A stretch of 64,000 nucleotides of DNA from Bacteroidales bacterium (GCA_017479385.1 JAFVCE010000013.1:1-64000), one strand, 5' to 3'; counted from the stretch's first letter, positions 9,282-18,593 are shown. Made by a program: numbers and translations. The notes: a model not told the origin generated them from the sequence alone.

Positions 9282-9571
9282 AAAGTATACTCATAGTATT
9301 CAACCAAGCAAGCACCGAGCGTGTGGAATATATGCTCGACACGCTCGGTGTGCGTGGCTTTACCTTTTGGGAGAATGTGCAGGGTCGTGGCAACGAGCAT
9401 GGCGACCCTCATCGTGGAACCCACACCTGGCCCGAGATGAACAACGCCGTGATGACCGTTGTGGCCGACGACCTCGTAGAGCCATTGCTCACCGCCGTAC
9501 GCAAACTCGACCGCCGCAACGAGGAGGTGGGCATCCGTGCTTTTGTGTGGAATATTGAACAGATGGTTTGA
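9278..9571 (+). CDS. PII-like small protein of the RND operon
   Basis: This 97-residue protein starts MKSILIVFNQASTERVEYML and its start overlaps the RND stop (ATGA, 9278-9281), so it is translationally coupled. The pattern of two beta-alpha-beta units with a central Gly/His-rich loop (ENVQGRGNEHGDPHRGTHTW) and ending GIRAFVWNIEQMV resembles GlnB/PII-like ferredoxin folds found beside some RND pumps. A sensor or modulator of the pump is plausible. No ligand is known to me, and the His/Asp/Glu-rich loop could bind a metal or nucleotide. Confidence 0.75.
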   Translation: MKSILIVFNQASTERVEYMLDTLGVRGFTFWENVQGRGNEHGDPHRGTHTWPEMNNAVMTVVADDLVEPLLTAVRKLDRRNEEVGIRAFVWNIEQMV

Positions 9572-9620
9572 TATTATTTGCAAATATAATAAAAAAAGTT
9601 GTAGATGATAGATTTTTTTG

Positions 9621-9628
9621 TATATTTG
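9621..9628 (+). promoter_or_regulatory. -7 box TATATTTG upstream of the coiled-coil protein gene
   Basis: TATATTTG matches the Bacteroidota -7 consensus and lies 54 bases before the ATG at 9683. A TTG about 20 bases further upstream could serve as the -33 element. The perfect palindrome TATTTGCAAATA at 9575-9586 lies just after the previous stop. Confidence 0.5.
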
Positions 9629-9682
9629 CATTTTGTAACCCAAGTGTAACCGAAGTTATAATCAATTAAAAAACAATTTGTT

Positions 9683-10417
9683 ATGTTCAAAAAAGTATTC
9701 CTTCTTTCCCTCTCGGTCGTGATGGCTTTCGGTCTCAAAGCCCAGACCATAATGGAGTCGACCGCCAAAATCGGCGAATTAACGGTGCCGGCTTTCGTCA
9801 TGTCTGTCGATAAGGACGTCAAACTAACCCAGGACGCTATGCGTCAGCGCTTGAAAGATACCAAGCTCAAAGTCAAGAACGAAGAAGGCTATGTGGCTAT
9901 CCTCGACCAGGTGGTGCCCGAAATCGCTCCTACCCCCATCAAGTTCTACACCAAAGTCGAAGAGATGGGCAAGCGCAAAGACAAGACCACCATGGTCACC
10001 GTGAGTGCCTACTCGAACGATATGACCATTGACCAGATGACGATGCAGGTCAACGTCCGCTCGTTCCTTCAGGAGTTTGCAACCTACGTCAACAAGTACG
10101 AGGCTCAGCAGAATATGCTGAACGAGGAAGGCAACCTCAAGAAAGCCCAGAAAGATGCTGCTACAGCCGCTTCGAACCTCGACAAGATTGATAAGAGCAT
10201 TGCCGCCGACCAGCAGAAGATTGCCGACAAGAAGGCCGAAATCGAAAAGTATAAGCAGAAAATCAAAGACTGCGAAAAGGAAATTAAAGACCTCGAGGCC
10301 AGCATCGAGAAGAGCAACGGCAAGCGCGTCGACGCTCAGCAGAAGGTCGATAAGGCCGGCGAGTCGGTCCGCCAAATCGAGGGCGAGGTCGACAAATACC
10401 GTCAGCAGGCTCAATAA
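9683..10417 (+). CDS. Secreted coiled-coil protein of unknown function
   Basis: This 244-residue protein has a signal peptide (MFKKVFLLSLSVVMAFGLKA, cleavage before QTIME). Residues 20-140 form a globular part. Residues 145-240 are a long Lys/Glu/Ala coiled coil (KKAEIEKYKQKIKDCEKE) rich in heptads. The globular part is conserved-looking (KIGELTVPAFVMSVDK) but I do not recognise a named domain. It stands alone between its own promoter and a strong terminator. A periplasmic structural or scaffold protein is the most I can infer. Confidence 0.75.
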   Translation: MFKKVFLLSLSVVMAFGLKAQTIMESTAKIGELTVPAFVMSVDKDVKLTQDAMRQRLKDTKLKVKNEEGYVAILDQVVPEIAPTPIKFYTKVEEMGKRKDKTTMVTVSAYSNDMTIDQMTMQVNVRSFLQEFATYVNKYEAQQNMLNEEGNLKKAQKDAATAASNLDKIDKSIAADQQKIADKKAEIEKYKQKIKDCEKEIKDLEASIEKSNGKRVDAQQKVDKAGESVRQIEGEVDKYRQQAQ

Positions 10418-10450
10418 GGCTTCGCCGACAACGGTCCGAAACTCTCTCTA

Positions 10451-10479
10451 ATGGGCCTGCGCCAGCGGCGCAGGCCCAT
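10451..10479 (+). terminator. 13-bp GC-rich hairpin after the coiled-coil gene
   Basis: ATGGGCCTGCGCC, loop AGC, GGCGCAGGCCCAT is a perfect 13-bp stem 34 bases after the stop, followed by the T-rich TCTTATTCT. The rest of the gap up to 10675 holds no gene I can support; it includes a weak CCACC-TTT-GGTGG stem near 10557-10569. Confidence 0.75.
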
Positions 10480-10675
10480 TCTTATTCTCCTGCTGTGGTG
10501 TGTAGCACAGTGCGCCGGCTTCGCTCACGGCACCCTGGTTGCCCTACAGGTTATTGCCACCTTTGGTGGGTTTAATTTATGAATAATTCATGGCTTATAC
10601 AATTTTTATTATATTGATTCTCATTAATATACGATAAACCCTATCAAAAACAGCTTTAGTATTGAAAAAAATGTG

Positions 10676-10683
10676 TATCTTTG
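10676..10683 (+). promoter_or_regulatory. -7 box TATCTTTG upstream of the giant T9SS cargo gene
   Basis: TATCTTTGCA matches the -7 consensus in an AT-rich region, 78 bases before the ATG at 10762. The implied 5' leader is about 70 bases. Confidence 0.55.
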
Positions 10684-10761
10684 CACTCGAAATTGACGTG
10701 ATACTTCGCGCGATGCAAAGAAGGTATTTATCTTTTGACAATTTATAGATACATATATGAT

Positions 10762-13700
10762 ATGAAACTAAAGAAAACATTTGCTACAATTTTAGCGCTA
10801 ACAATTCTGTCGCTATCTGCCTTTGCGCAAGCAGACGACGACACCGAGTGGCCGCAGTTCACTGGCGACTCGGTGCTGATTGTAATGGTAGATTTCCCCG
10901 ACATGCAGTTTCAACACACTTCGGCAGAACTCCTTAGCATCATATCCGAATATGGCTGCACCGGCAAGCGAGTGGTGGGGCCTTACCACTCGCCTGGCTC
11001 ACCAGCAGCCTATCAAAACCGCGACGTTTTTTTTTCACATTTCTGTGCAGATTTTGTTTATAACTCGGCAGCAGCCGATGTCGATATGACGCACTTCCCC
11101 GACAGCAACTACAAGTTTATATGTATTGTATTTCCTGGTTCTGCTGCTACCATGTATCAGCAGAACAGCCTTCTTGGGAATCTTCAGACCTATTGGAGAC
11201 ACAGATTACCAGGTAAAGAATGTATTTACCATTTCGCCAGCGAGAGTTCGTTCTTTGACGACAATGGCGATACGAGTACTTTTAGTATTGGCGATAGTAT
11301 TGTTTACTCTGGGGGGGGGTATTTTGCTGGGGATATCATAGCATTTCTGCTTGATCAGTATCCCCTGTATAACATGTCGGACTTATTCCACGGTAGAGGA
11401 GCTTCGATTATAGAGCGTTCTCAGTTAGGTTGCGCCACGATAGACACCATCACCGAAGCAGCAGACTCGATAGAGTTAAAGGTCGTTACTGGCCACAACG
11501 ACAAGGGATATTGCATAAAACTTGCTGACAACGAATATCTGGTGCTCGAAGCCCGCGCTATGCGTCCAGACGGTAGAGTCGTTGCCAACGACGGTATGTA
11601 TATCTTCTGGGTCAAAGATAGTATATTTGATACGGAGGACTCCATCTACTTCAGTGTTTGGGATTACTTGATCTCCGACTATTCGGATATCTATGAACGC
11701 GAGTACATACCCTTTGGCGCACACAGCTACCCCGACACAACATTCTTCTGGTTAGATACTATCGATTACGTCTGGCACTACCACTATCCATACATGGGTA
11801 GCAATAGCTTTACCACACAGTCGTATGTTGACAATGTGTGGATTACCAACATACGATGGAAGAACGACAGCGTGATGCTCTTCGACTTCAATTCCGACAT
11901 TCCGCACGTAGAAATCGAGGCACTTGGACAATACGGCGCAAGCAGTGTGGGCGGAAAAAAGCAGCAGGCAAAAATCATAAGCTACACAGGCAACATAGTT
12001 TCTAAGGGCATTATATACTCCCGTTCCGAAGCAGAATGCAATATGGAGCAAGGCACGGTAGTCTACGACACATCAGCGTCTACAAGCGCCATCTCGACCA
12101 GACTCGATGGCCTTGAAAAAGGAGTTACCTACTGCTATCGCGCATTTGCGAGCAACGGAACCCATACATCATTCTCGGCAGTAAAGCAATTCAAGGACGA
12201 ATACGTAACGCTGAGACACGCTTACTATGATTCCGGAAGTGATAAATTCCTTCTTGATATGGAGTTGAGCGAAGATGTGAGCTACTGCTACTATCAAAAG
12301 AATATAATCAAACTCAACTATATTCTCGGTACACATGAATTCCCATACCTATACGACACTTTGTTTCACGAATGGGATGTTATAGATACCACGGGTACAC
12401 TGCTGGAAGAGTGCCAAATAGACACGACGGAAAATACGGCCACGTTCGGGCTGTGGGTATTCACCTCGGCAGGCGACACCTTGAACTATATGTTCGAATT
12501 CGACTTTGCAGACATCGACACAATACAGATACAGCATCCCTATCTCAATACGTCGGCAACAGTGGTCAACGACACAGTAAATTTTGTAGGGCAACTCTCA
12601 TGGACGGACCAACAGGGCGGACGTTGCTGGATTGGAACAGTACCGAAATCGCCTATGTATTCCGCTTTCACATACTACACAGACGACATTATATGCAACG
12701 AATACTCCGATAGGTGCGATACCGCTGCTCAATTCAGGTCCCATCTAAACTCCAGTTTCGCCAACTATATGCTCACCCACTACACCTTTACCGAGGTGGA
12801 CGACACAAACGAAATTGCCATGCCAATATTGCACCCCGACAGCGCATTTGTAACGATAGGCATAGACCGATACGGTGCTGCAAGGGTCACAGAATGGGAC
12901 GTAACTGTGGGCATGAAGGCCGACCAGGCCATTGGCGAGGCATTCCTCACGTATAACGACTATGAAGAAGTCTACTTTACTACCGACTCGACCCTTCTGA
13001 TAGAACTCTACCCCAGCCAATACGACAACCACTACTATATGTTAGAAGGAACGGCATCGGAGTTGATGGCCCTCGACGTAACCGACACCGCAACGGCCAT
13101 CGCTTATTTCCTTGCCCACCAAGCAGAGATGATACGTCACGACTGCCCATGGCTGCTTTCTGGAGGAAATGGCATTAAGCCGATTGAACAGAGCCTCGTA
13201 CGTACCGTTATGCCTAACAGCGACTACTACATATATCTTTTCCCGTTCAATGCTGCCGGCACACGCGGCAGGGTGTCAAGGTTGCTATACCACATCACAG
13301 ACAGGTTTGCCGATGTAACGCCTGGTGGCAACGGAGACACAGCATGGTGGTACGCCGAAAATGGTGTAATCATCGGGGCGTGGAAATACAGCAGAAATGC
13401 CTACCTTAGAGACTACCACATGTACCTTGCGCCGCTTGGCTGCGTAGACAGCCTATGTGCCGCAGGCAATGTGGACTATGTGAACCTGTTGCCCTCACTT
13501 ATGCAGGCAGGGCTTACAAGAGACTATGGCAATGATTTACCATATGCTAATCATGGCTATTATCCACATTACTATAGCGATACGGCCATGCACCTACTGC
13601 CCGACACCACATACGAACTTTGCCTTTGGGCCTCCGACAATGACGGGAAAGTCTATTTTCAGCGCACCCCCATCAACACCTACGGCGCACCGAAATTTGG

Positions 13701-15150
13701 TTCGGCTGCGCTTAAAGAGCTCTATTATCGTGGAACTCGCGCTGATGCAGGCGACACTGTTTTTTATTGCTTTATCGATGCCGACGATGCCACAGCCTAC
13801 TACCACGTTATTATTGGCGAAGAGGGGGCACTTGCCACCCAGGGCATTGCATCGCTCTCCTCGGCAGGGCAATACAGCCTCACACACAGTTCCACGTTGG
13901 AGAAGTATACCCACCAAACAACCGAGATAAGATTCAAAGCCGGCACAGACGGCATTGGGAGCTCCTATGCCATTTATCTCGTGGATGATGGTGACGGATT
14001 CTATTATTATAGAGCCAGATCCTGTTGGCAGAAATACATAGACTGGACAATGAGCAACGACAGTGTGTACCGCATCTATGTAATTCCTTACGATGCCGAC
14101 GACAATCAAGGCATTGGCCGATATATACGTTTCTCCCCACTGTATGGTCGCCCCGACAGTGCCGTTTATGGCGTGGTAACGGAGTGCAGTGTGTCGGACA
14201 TCACCGAGAACTCGGCGACGCTACATGGCCGCCTGCAAGTTGGAAGTCAATCCATATCTGTAGTGGGCTTTTCCTATCGCCGTTATGACGCACCTGCAGG
14301 AACACCTATGACGACTGTAACAGTTGGCCCCATGATAGACGAAACCATCTCTTATCGCCTAAATGGTTTGCAACCCAACACAACCTATGAATATGTAGTG
14401 GCCGCGGGCTATGACACAGACACCTCGGCTGACGGAGGCTATCTCTATGATTATCGTCGCACCTTTACAACAGCCAGTTGTACTGTTGATGCCAGCATAG
14501 ACACAACCATTTGCTACAACGCTTACTATGGCAACACTCGCTACACATCAAGCCGGACGCTCGAATTTTCGTATTTGGCTGCCAACGGGTGCGACAGCCT
14601 GCTGACGGTGAACCTCACGGTGCTGCCACAACGTATAGGCTACGACACTTTGGTGCTTTGCTATGGTGAAGAGTACAACGGTTCGGCACGCTATTCCAGC
14701 ATCACACTGACAGAAACAATCCACGAGGAAGACCTCTGCGACTCGACCCATAAGCTACACCTCAAAGTGCTGCCAAAGATAACCACCACCGTTACCGACA
14801 CCATTCATGGCGAAAGCTACGAGTGGGACGACGAGTTGATTACCGAGCCAGGACGCTACACGCACGTTATAACCGCCGCCAACGGCTGCGACAGCACCAT
14901 AGTACTCACACTCCTGCCCGAATCGCACGAAGGCATCGACGATGTGCAAGGCATAGCAGCACACATAGAAATAGAAGGGAACCTCATCATAGTTACTGGT
15001 GCCGAAGGGCAGATGGTTACAATATACGATGCCACTGGCCGTATGCTCTCCACACGTCGCGACGGTATCCGCTTCGAAGTGCCATCGACTGGGACATATA
15101 TTGTGCAAGTCAGCAGCTATCCAGCACAGCGCATCGTCGTGGTGCACTGA
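10762..15150 (+). CDS. Giant secreted protein with T9SS type A sorting domain
   Basis: This 1462-residue surface or secreted protein has a signal peptide (MKLKKTFATILALTILSLSAFA) before QADDDTEW. The N-terminal 300 residues resemble a peptidase-like domain (HFPDSNYKFICIVFPGSA, GYCIKLADNEYLVLEARA), but I see no clear HExxH. Fibronectin III-like segments follow (GLEKGVTYCYRAFASNGTH at about 455; GLQPNTTYEYVVAAGY at about 1200). Three short repeats end in NGCDS or CDS (about 1250-1385). The last 75 residues form a type A C-terminal sorting domain (VTIYDATGRML, STGTYIVQVSS, QRIVVVH). It contains a G9 tract in frame at 11311-11319 and a T9 tract at 11027-11035. It is AT-richer than its neighbours. 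Confidence 0.85.
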   Translation: MKLKKTFATILALTILSLSAFAQADDDTEWPQFTGDSVLIVMVDFPDMQFQHTSAELLSIISEYGCTGKRVVGPYHSPGSPAAYQNRDVFFSHFCADFVYNSAAADVDMTHFPDSNYKFICIVFPGSAATMYQQNSLLGNLQTYWRHRLPGKECIYHFASESSFFDDNGDTSTFSIGDSIVYSGGGYFAGDIIAFLLDQYPLYNMSDLFHGRGASIIERSQLGCATIDTITEAADSIELKVVTGHNDKGYCIKLADNEYLVLEARAMRPDGRVVANDGMYIFWVKDSIFDTEDSIYFSVWDYLISDYSDIYEREYIPFGAHSYPDTTFFWLDTIDYVWHYHYPYMGSNSFTTQSYVDNVWITNIRWKNDSVMLFDFNSDIPHVEIEALGQYGASSVGGKKQQAKIISYTGNIVSKGIIYSRSEAECNMEQGTVVYDTSASTSAISTRLDGLEKGVTYCYRAFASNGTHTSFSAVKQFKDEYVTLRHAYYDSGSDKFLLDMELSEDVSYCYYQKNIIKLNYILGTHEFPYLYDTLFHEWDVIDTTGTLLEECQIDTTENTATFGLWVFTSAGDTLNYMFEFDFADIDTIQIQHPYLNTSATVVNDTVNFVGQLSWTDQQGGRCWIGTVPKSPMYSAFTYYTDDIICNEYSDRCDTAAQFRSHLNSSFANYMLTHYTFTEVDDTNEIAMPILHPDSAFVTIGIDRYGAARVTEWDVTVGMKADQAIGEAFLTYNDYEEVYFTTDSTLLIELYPSQYDNHYYMLEGTASELMALDVTDTATAIAYFLAHQAEMIRHDCPWLLSGGNGIKPIEQSLVRTVMPNSDYYIYLFPFNAAGTRGRVSRLLYHITDRFADVTPGGNGDTAWWYAENGVIIGAWKYSRNAYLRDYHMYLAPLGCVDSLCAAGNVDYVNLLPSLMQAGLTRDYGNDLPYANHGYYPHYYSDTAMHLLPDTTYELCLWASDNDGKVYFQRTPINTYGAPKFGSAALKELYYRGTRADAGDTVFYCFIDADDATAYYHVIIGEEGALATQGIASLSSAGQYSLTHSSTLEKYTHQTTEIRFKAGTDGIGSSYAIYLVDDGDGFYYYRARSCWQKYIDWTMSNDSVYRIYVIPYDADDNQGIGRYIRFSPLYGRPDSAVYGVVTECSVSDITENSATLHGRLQVGSQSISVVGFSYRRYDAPAGTPMTTVTVGPMIDETISYRLNGLQPNTTYEYVVAAGYDTDTSADGGYLYDYRRTFTTASCTVDASIDTTICYNAYYGNTRYTSSRTLEFSYLAANGCDSLLTVNLTVLPQRIGYDTLVLCYGEEYNGSARYSSITLTETIHEEDLCDSTHKLHLKVLPKITTTVTDTIHGESYEWDDELITEPGRYTHVITAANGCDSTIVLTLLPESHEGIDDVQGIAAHIEIEGNLIIVTGAEGQMVTIYDATGRMLSTRRDGIRFEVPSTGTYIVQVSSYPAQRIVVVH

Positions 15151-15205
15151 CGAGGATTTGTCTCTGCTCCGCGCAACAACCGAGCTGACACTTTGACAAC
15201 TTGAG

Positions 15206-15236
15206 GCTGAGTGCGGCGCGAAGCGCCGCACTCAGC
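15206..15236. terminator. 14-bp hairpin after the T9SS cargo gene
   Basis: GCTGAGTGCGGCGC, loop GAA, GCGCCGCACTCAGC lies 55 bases after the stop at 15150. It is followed on the plus strand by AGTTTTTC about 10 bases later. It sits in a convergent gap (plus gene, then minus HPF gene), so it can act in both directions. Confidence 0.6.
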
Positions 15237-15291
15237 ACCAGCCGAAGTTTTTCAGCCTCCATAGAAGTTCAGAGCAGCTCATAATAAGAGA

Positions 15292-15329
15292 CCGACCGCC
15301 GCCGAGCCGTATGGCTCGGCGGCGGTCGG
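15292..15329. terminator. 17-bp GC-rich hairpin in the convergent gap
   Basis: CCGACCGCCGCCGAGCC, loop GTAT, GGCTCGGCGGCGGTCGG is a perfect 17-bp stem without a U tract. The gap 15330-15570 holds no gene I can support. It has two degenerate copies of a GCGCCAAGTTACGGTCG-like word (about 15353 and 15389) and a CCAGGGG/CCCCTGG stem with a C8 tract at 15479-15486. Confidence 0.5.
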
Positions 15330-15570
15330 GGTAGGGTAGAGTGTGCGCAAGGAGGCGCCAAGTTACGGTCGAAGAGGCGTCGAGAAGGTGCCAAGTTGCA
15401 GTCGTGAATGCGTTGGGTTGCCACGCCATTGAGTTCGTATTGGCCTGCAGGTGGCTTCTGGCCAGCCAGGGGTTAGAGCCCCCCCCTGGCATGGGGTTTG
15501 CAACGACTGCGCAAGGCCTCAAACTGGCCTTACGGAGGGTTCTGCGTCGGGACGGCGAGGCGCCAAAACT

Positions 15571-15670
15571 GGCCAAAAATCGAGGGCTAACTGCCTCAGT
15601 ATCAAGCCTTGTTCGACCTCAATACGACCCTAACCCCTCTTTAATACCTCCTCAATACTGTGAATCAAGA
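15571..15670 (+). repeat. Dispersed repeat copy R2
   Basis: This near full-length copy starts GGCCAAAAATCGAGG, continues CTCAGTATCAAG and TTGTTCGACCTCAATACGACC, then TAACCCCTCTTTAA. It ends 3 bases before the HPF stop codon, on the 3' side of the gene. Confidence 0.85.
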
Positions 15671-15672
15671 CG

Positions 15673-15966
15673 TTAGCGGTTGCGCTCTTTGAACTTTTCG
15701 ACCTGCACTTTCATCGCGTCGACACACTCGGCAACGGCCTGCTCGAAGCTGTCGGCCTGCTTGGCAATGAAGAGGGTTTGGCCGGGCATGGCGAGCGAGA
15801 TTTCGGCTATCTTGTTGTTTGTGCTTTCGGGTTTCTCTACCTTGAGGGTGACCTCGCAGGCGGTGGCCGATTCGGCTATGCGGTCGAGTTTGGCAACTTT
15901 GTCGGCGATGAATTTTTCGAGTTTTTCGTCGGCTTTGAATTTCACTGCGTTGATGGTTGTTTTCAT
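15673..15966 (-). CDS. hpf: Ribosome hibernation promoting factor (HPF/YfiA family)
   Basis: This 97-residue short-form HPF binds the small ribosomal subunit and promotes ribosome inactivation in stationary phase. The start MKTTINAVKFKADEKLEKFI and the beta-alpha-beta pattern with EVTLKVEKPES and EISLAMPGQTLFIAKQADSFEQAV are characteristic. It lies 3 bases after the recombinase gene, so the two are cotranscribed; this pairing is common in Bacteroidota. Confidence 0.9.
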   Translation of the reverse strand: MKTTINAVKFKADEKLEKFIADKVAKLDRIAESATACEVTLKVEKPESTNNKIAEISLAMPGQTLFIAKQADSFEQAVAECVDAMKVQVEKFKERNR

Positions 15967-15969
15967 GGT

Positions 15970-16887
15970 TTATTCCTCCTTATTATTTTGGGTGAGTGAT
16001 TTTGCGCGTGGGTGTGCGTGGCGGTAGGCTTCGCCAATGTGGGCTGGGTCGAGGTGGGTGTAGACCTGCGTGGCGTTGAGGTTAGAGTGGCCCAGCAGGT
16101 GGCTAATGGCCATGAGGTCGCCGCCATTTGCCAGCAGGTGGCTGGCAAAGCTGTGGCGAAAAACGTGTGGGCTCACGCGGTTGGCTGTGGTGAGGGCGGT
16201 CATTCGTTTGGTCACAATATAGTTCACTGCCGATGGCGCGAGGGGTTGCCCTTTAGGGCTCACGATTAGGGCCGGGCAATTGGGCGCGAGGCGGTGTTTC
16301 TGGTCGAGGTAGGCGGCAATGCGGTGTGCCAGTTCGGGCTCGATGGGCACCAGTCGGTGCTTGTTGCGCTTGCCGAGCACTTTGATGTAGAGTGCCGCGA
16401 GGTCGACGTCGGCCTCGGTCAGTGCAGCCAGTTCGGCGCGGCGCATACCGGTCTCGTAGAGCAGCATCAGCACCAATCGGTCGCGCGTGGTAGCGAAGTC
16501 GGCTGCCCACAACTCGTCGTCGTAGAGGTGTGCCGCCTCGCCCTCTTTGTAGGTCACCGGCAGGCGTTTGGGCAGCTTGGGGGCCGAGAGTTTGGCTGTG
16601 AGGTCGGCCTCGACGAGGCTATTTTGCCTCATCCAGTGGCACCAATGGCGCACTGCCGAGAGCTCTCTGCGCAGCGTGGTGGCGGCCTTGCCGCTCTCGC
16701 TTTGGGCCATCAGCCACTGGCGTAGTTGTTGGGATGAGAGGACCTCAACGGTGTGGATTCCAGCCTCTTGCAGATGGCGGCAGAGCTCGTGCAGGGTGCG
16801 CGAGTACTGCTCTACGGTGCCAGGTGCGCGTCGCAGTTCGGTGGCGGCATAAAGCTCGAATTGTGCTATAGACTCCTCGATATTCAC
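15970..16887 (-). CDS. xerC: Tyrosine recombinase (XerC type)
   Basis: This 305-residue site-specific recombinase probably acts in chromosome-dimer resolution at dif. The N-terminal SAM-like domain begins NIEESIAQFELYAATELR. The catalytic domain shows TGMRRAEL (Arg I), HVFRHSFASHLL (HxxR), LGHSNLNATQVYTH (His and nucleophilic Tyr). I chose the GTG at 16887. The longer frame to 16935 would read across the -7 box at 16893-16900 and codes an unlikely N-terminus. The promoter is so close that the mRNA may be leaderless. Bacteroidota usually carry two Xer paralogues; C versus D cannot be settled here. Confidence 0.87.
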   Translation of the reverse strand: MNIEESIAQFELYAATELRRAPGTVEQYSRTLHELCRHLQEAGIHTVEVLSSQQLRQWLMAQSESGKAATTLRRELSAVRHWCHWMRQNSLVEADLTAKLSAPKLPKRLPVTYKEGEAAHLYDDELWAADFATTRDRLVLMLLYETGMRRAELAALTEADVDLAALYIKVLGKRNKHRLVPIEPELAHRIAAYLDQKHRLAPNCPALIVSPKGQPLAPSAVNYIVTKRMTALTTANRVSPHVFRHSFASHLLANGGDLMAISHLLGHSNLNATQVYTHLDPAHIGEAYRHAHPRAKSLTQNNKEE

Positions 16888-16892
16888 GTATG

Positions 16893-16900
16893 CAAAGTTA
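16893..16900 (-). promoter_or_regulatory. -7 box TAACTTTG abutting the recombinase start
   Basis: The extended box GTAACTTTGCA leaves only 5 bases to the GTG at 16887. The expected transcription start would fall on or beside the start codon. Confidence 0.55.
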
Positions 16901-16971
16901 CGCAAATTTTTTTGATTGTGTGCAAAAAAAATCAATCAAATTTTTTCGCTCCCCGGCTTAGGGGCTGAGGG

Positions 16972-18177
16972 TCACAGTCGTGAGTGCCTAACGGTGAGGG
17001 CCACGGCGCAGCTCGAAATGACGCTCACCAGCAGGAACGAGGCCACAAAGTCGGTGGCTTTCATGGCCACAGGGAAGGCTCGGACCACGAAGTTGCCATC
17101 GCCCATGCGCACCAGGCCGAACTGTTGCTGCACGAAACAGAGCACGAAGCCCACGGCCAGCCCCACGAGGGTGGCTGTGAGGCATATCATCACCCCTTCG
17201 GCAAAGAAGGTGCGGCGCACAGCGTTTCGGGTCATGCCGAGGCTCTGCAGTAGCTGGGCGTCGCGCTGCTTGTCGATTATCAGCAGCGAGAGCGAGGCCA
17301 CAAGGCTCAGTGTCGAAATGAAGACAATCAAGGCCAAGATGATGTAGATGCCGAGGCGTTCGGAGCGGAATATCTTGTAGTAGAGTGGTTGCTGCTCGTA
17401 GCGGTCGAGCACCTTGCAGTCGGGGCCAATCAGTTCGGCCACCTGTCGTTGCACCCGGCCCACTTTGGCCCGCGGTTCCAGCCCAATGGCAATGGCGGTG
17501 CAGAGTGTACTGTCGTAGTCGAGCAGGTAGCGCACCGTGGCAATTGGCGCCACGGCATAGCGCTGGTCTATGTCTTGCTGAATGAGGAAGTTGCCGGCAG
17601 GCAACACGTTGGCCGAGCGAAAGGCGTCGGCCACCGAACTGCCCAATGGGCCTTGGCGGTTGGGAATGAGCAGGGTGGCTGTGATGTTGGTGTGAGGCGA
17701 CATTCCGAGGTCGTAGTATATGTCGGCTCCGAGCAGTAGGCTGGGCAGCGCGCCAGCTTCGGTTTCGGCAAAGGGGTAGTAGCCGTCGTAGAGCAGTGTG
17801 TCGAGCCCCGTAACGAGGTGGTAGGCCGTGTCTACGCCGCGCAGGGCCACTATGGCTTGGCGGTCGCGGAAGGTGAGCCAGGCGTTCTCCTCGACAAAGG
17901 GGCTCACTGTTGCCACGCCCTCAATGCGGCGCAGGGCGTCGAGGCTCGTGGTGCTCAAGGTCTTGCCCTGGGTGGGTTGCACGATGAGTGGCGGGTCGAA
18001 CGAGTTGAAGAGGCTTTGCGTTACCTGCCCAATGCCGTTATAGACCGACAGCACCACTATGAGCGCCATGGCCGACACGGCCAGCCCGATGAGCGAAATC
18101 CACGATATGACGTTAACCACCGACCGTTGGCGGCGTGCAAAGAGGTATCGCGAGGCTATGAACAAGGGTAGTCGCAC
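16972..18177 (-). CDS. FtsX-like ABC permease (LolC/LolE family)
   Basis: This 401-residue inner-membrane permease is of the MacB/LolCE type. The N-terminus MRLPLFIASRYLFARRQRSVVNVISWIS enters the first membrane helix (IGLAVSAMALIVVLSV), then a large periplasmic domain, then three C-terminal helices with the FtsX-type IDKQRDAQLLQSLGMTRNAVRRTFFAEG. By homology it would help extract outer-membrane-bound lipoproteins, although no ATPase gene is adjacent. It follows rbfA by about 30 bases, an association common in Bacteroidota. Confidence 0.85.
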   Translation of the reverse strand: MRLPLFIASRYLFARRQRSVVNVISWISLIGLAVSAMALIVVLSVYNGIGQVTQSLFNSFDPPLIVQPTQGKTLSTTSLDALRRIEGVATVSPFVEENAWLTFRDRQAIVALRGVDTAYHLVTGLDTLLYDGYYPFAETEAGALPSLLLGADIYYDLGMSPHTNITATLLIPNRQGPLGSSVADAFRSANVLPAGNFLIQQDIDQRYAVAPIATVRYLLDYDSTLCTAIAIGLEPRAKVGRVQRQVAELIGPDCKVLDRYEQQPLYYKIFRSERLGIYIILALIVFISTLSLVASLSLLIIDKQRDAQLLQSLGMTRNAVRRTFFAEGVMICLTATLVGLAVGFVLCFVQQQFGLVRMGDGNFVVRAFPVAMKATDFVASFLLVSVISSCAVALTVRHSRL

Positions 18178-18207
18178 GGCTGGTGAGGTTGGACTATGGT
18201 TGGCGGT

Positions 18208-18552
18208 TTATTGTTTCAGTAGGCGTTCGATGTTCTCGATGTAGTCGAGCGAGTCGTCGAGGTAGAACTCGAGTTGAGGGATGATGCGTAGCTGCTTGCC
18301 TTCGCGCAGGCCGAGGCGGCGACGCAGGTCGGCAGTGTTTTGCAGTATGAGTTGCATAACCTCTTCTTTTTTTGCGCCGCCGAGGGGCATGATGCTCACG
18401 TGGACGCGTGCAATCGAGAGGTCGGGGGTTATGCGGACCCCGGTAACGGTCACCATCGAGGGGCCGAGTGTGGGCTTCATCTCGCGCAGGAAAATGTCGC
18501 CCAAGTCTTGCTGTATGAGGCGCGATATTTTGTTCTGTCGTGTGGTCTGCAT
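18208..18552 (-). CDS. rbfA: 30S ribosome-binding factor RbfA
   Basis: This 114-residue late 30S assembly factor has a KH-like fold. The start MQTTRQNKISRLIQQDLGDIFLRE, the middle VTVTGVRITPDLSIARVHVSIM and the end LEFYLDDSLDYIENIERLL are diagnostic. It sits between the outer-membrane protein gene and the permease gene on the minus strand. Confidence 0.93.
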   Translation of the reverse strand: MQTTRQNKISRLIQQDLGDIFLREMKPTLGPSMVTVTGVRITPDLSIARVHVSIMPLGGAKKEEVMQLILQNTADLRRRLGLREGKQLRIIPQLEFYLDDSLDYIENIERLLKQ

Positions 18553-18593
18553 GGGGGTAGTTTTTGTGGGGTGTTAGCTATCGGGCTTTGGGT

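Noticed and set aside
15970-16887. XerC-type gene as an integrase of a mobile element
   Set aside because: It is cotranscribed with hpf in a housekeeping context common in Bacteroidota, with no attachment-site repeats, relaxase or phage genes near it.
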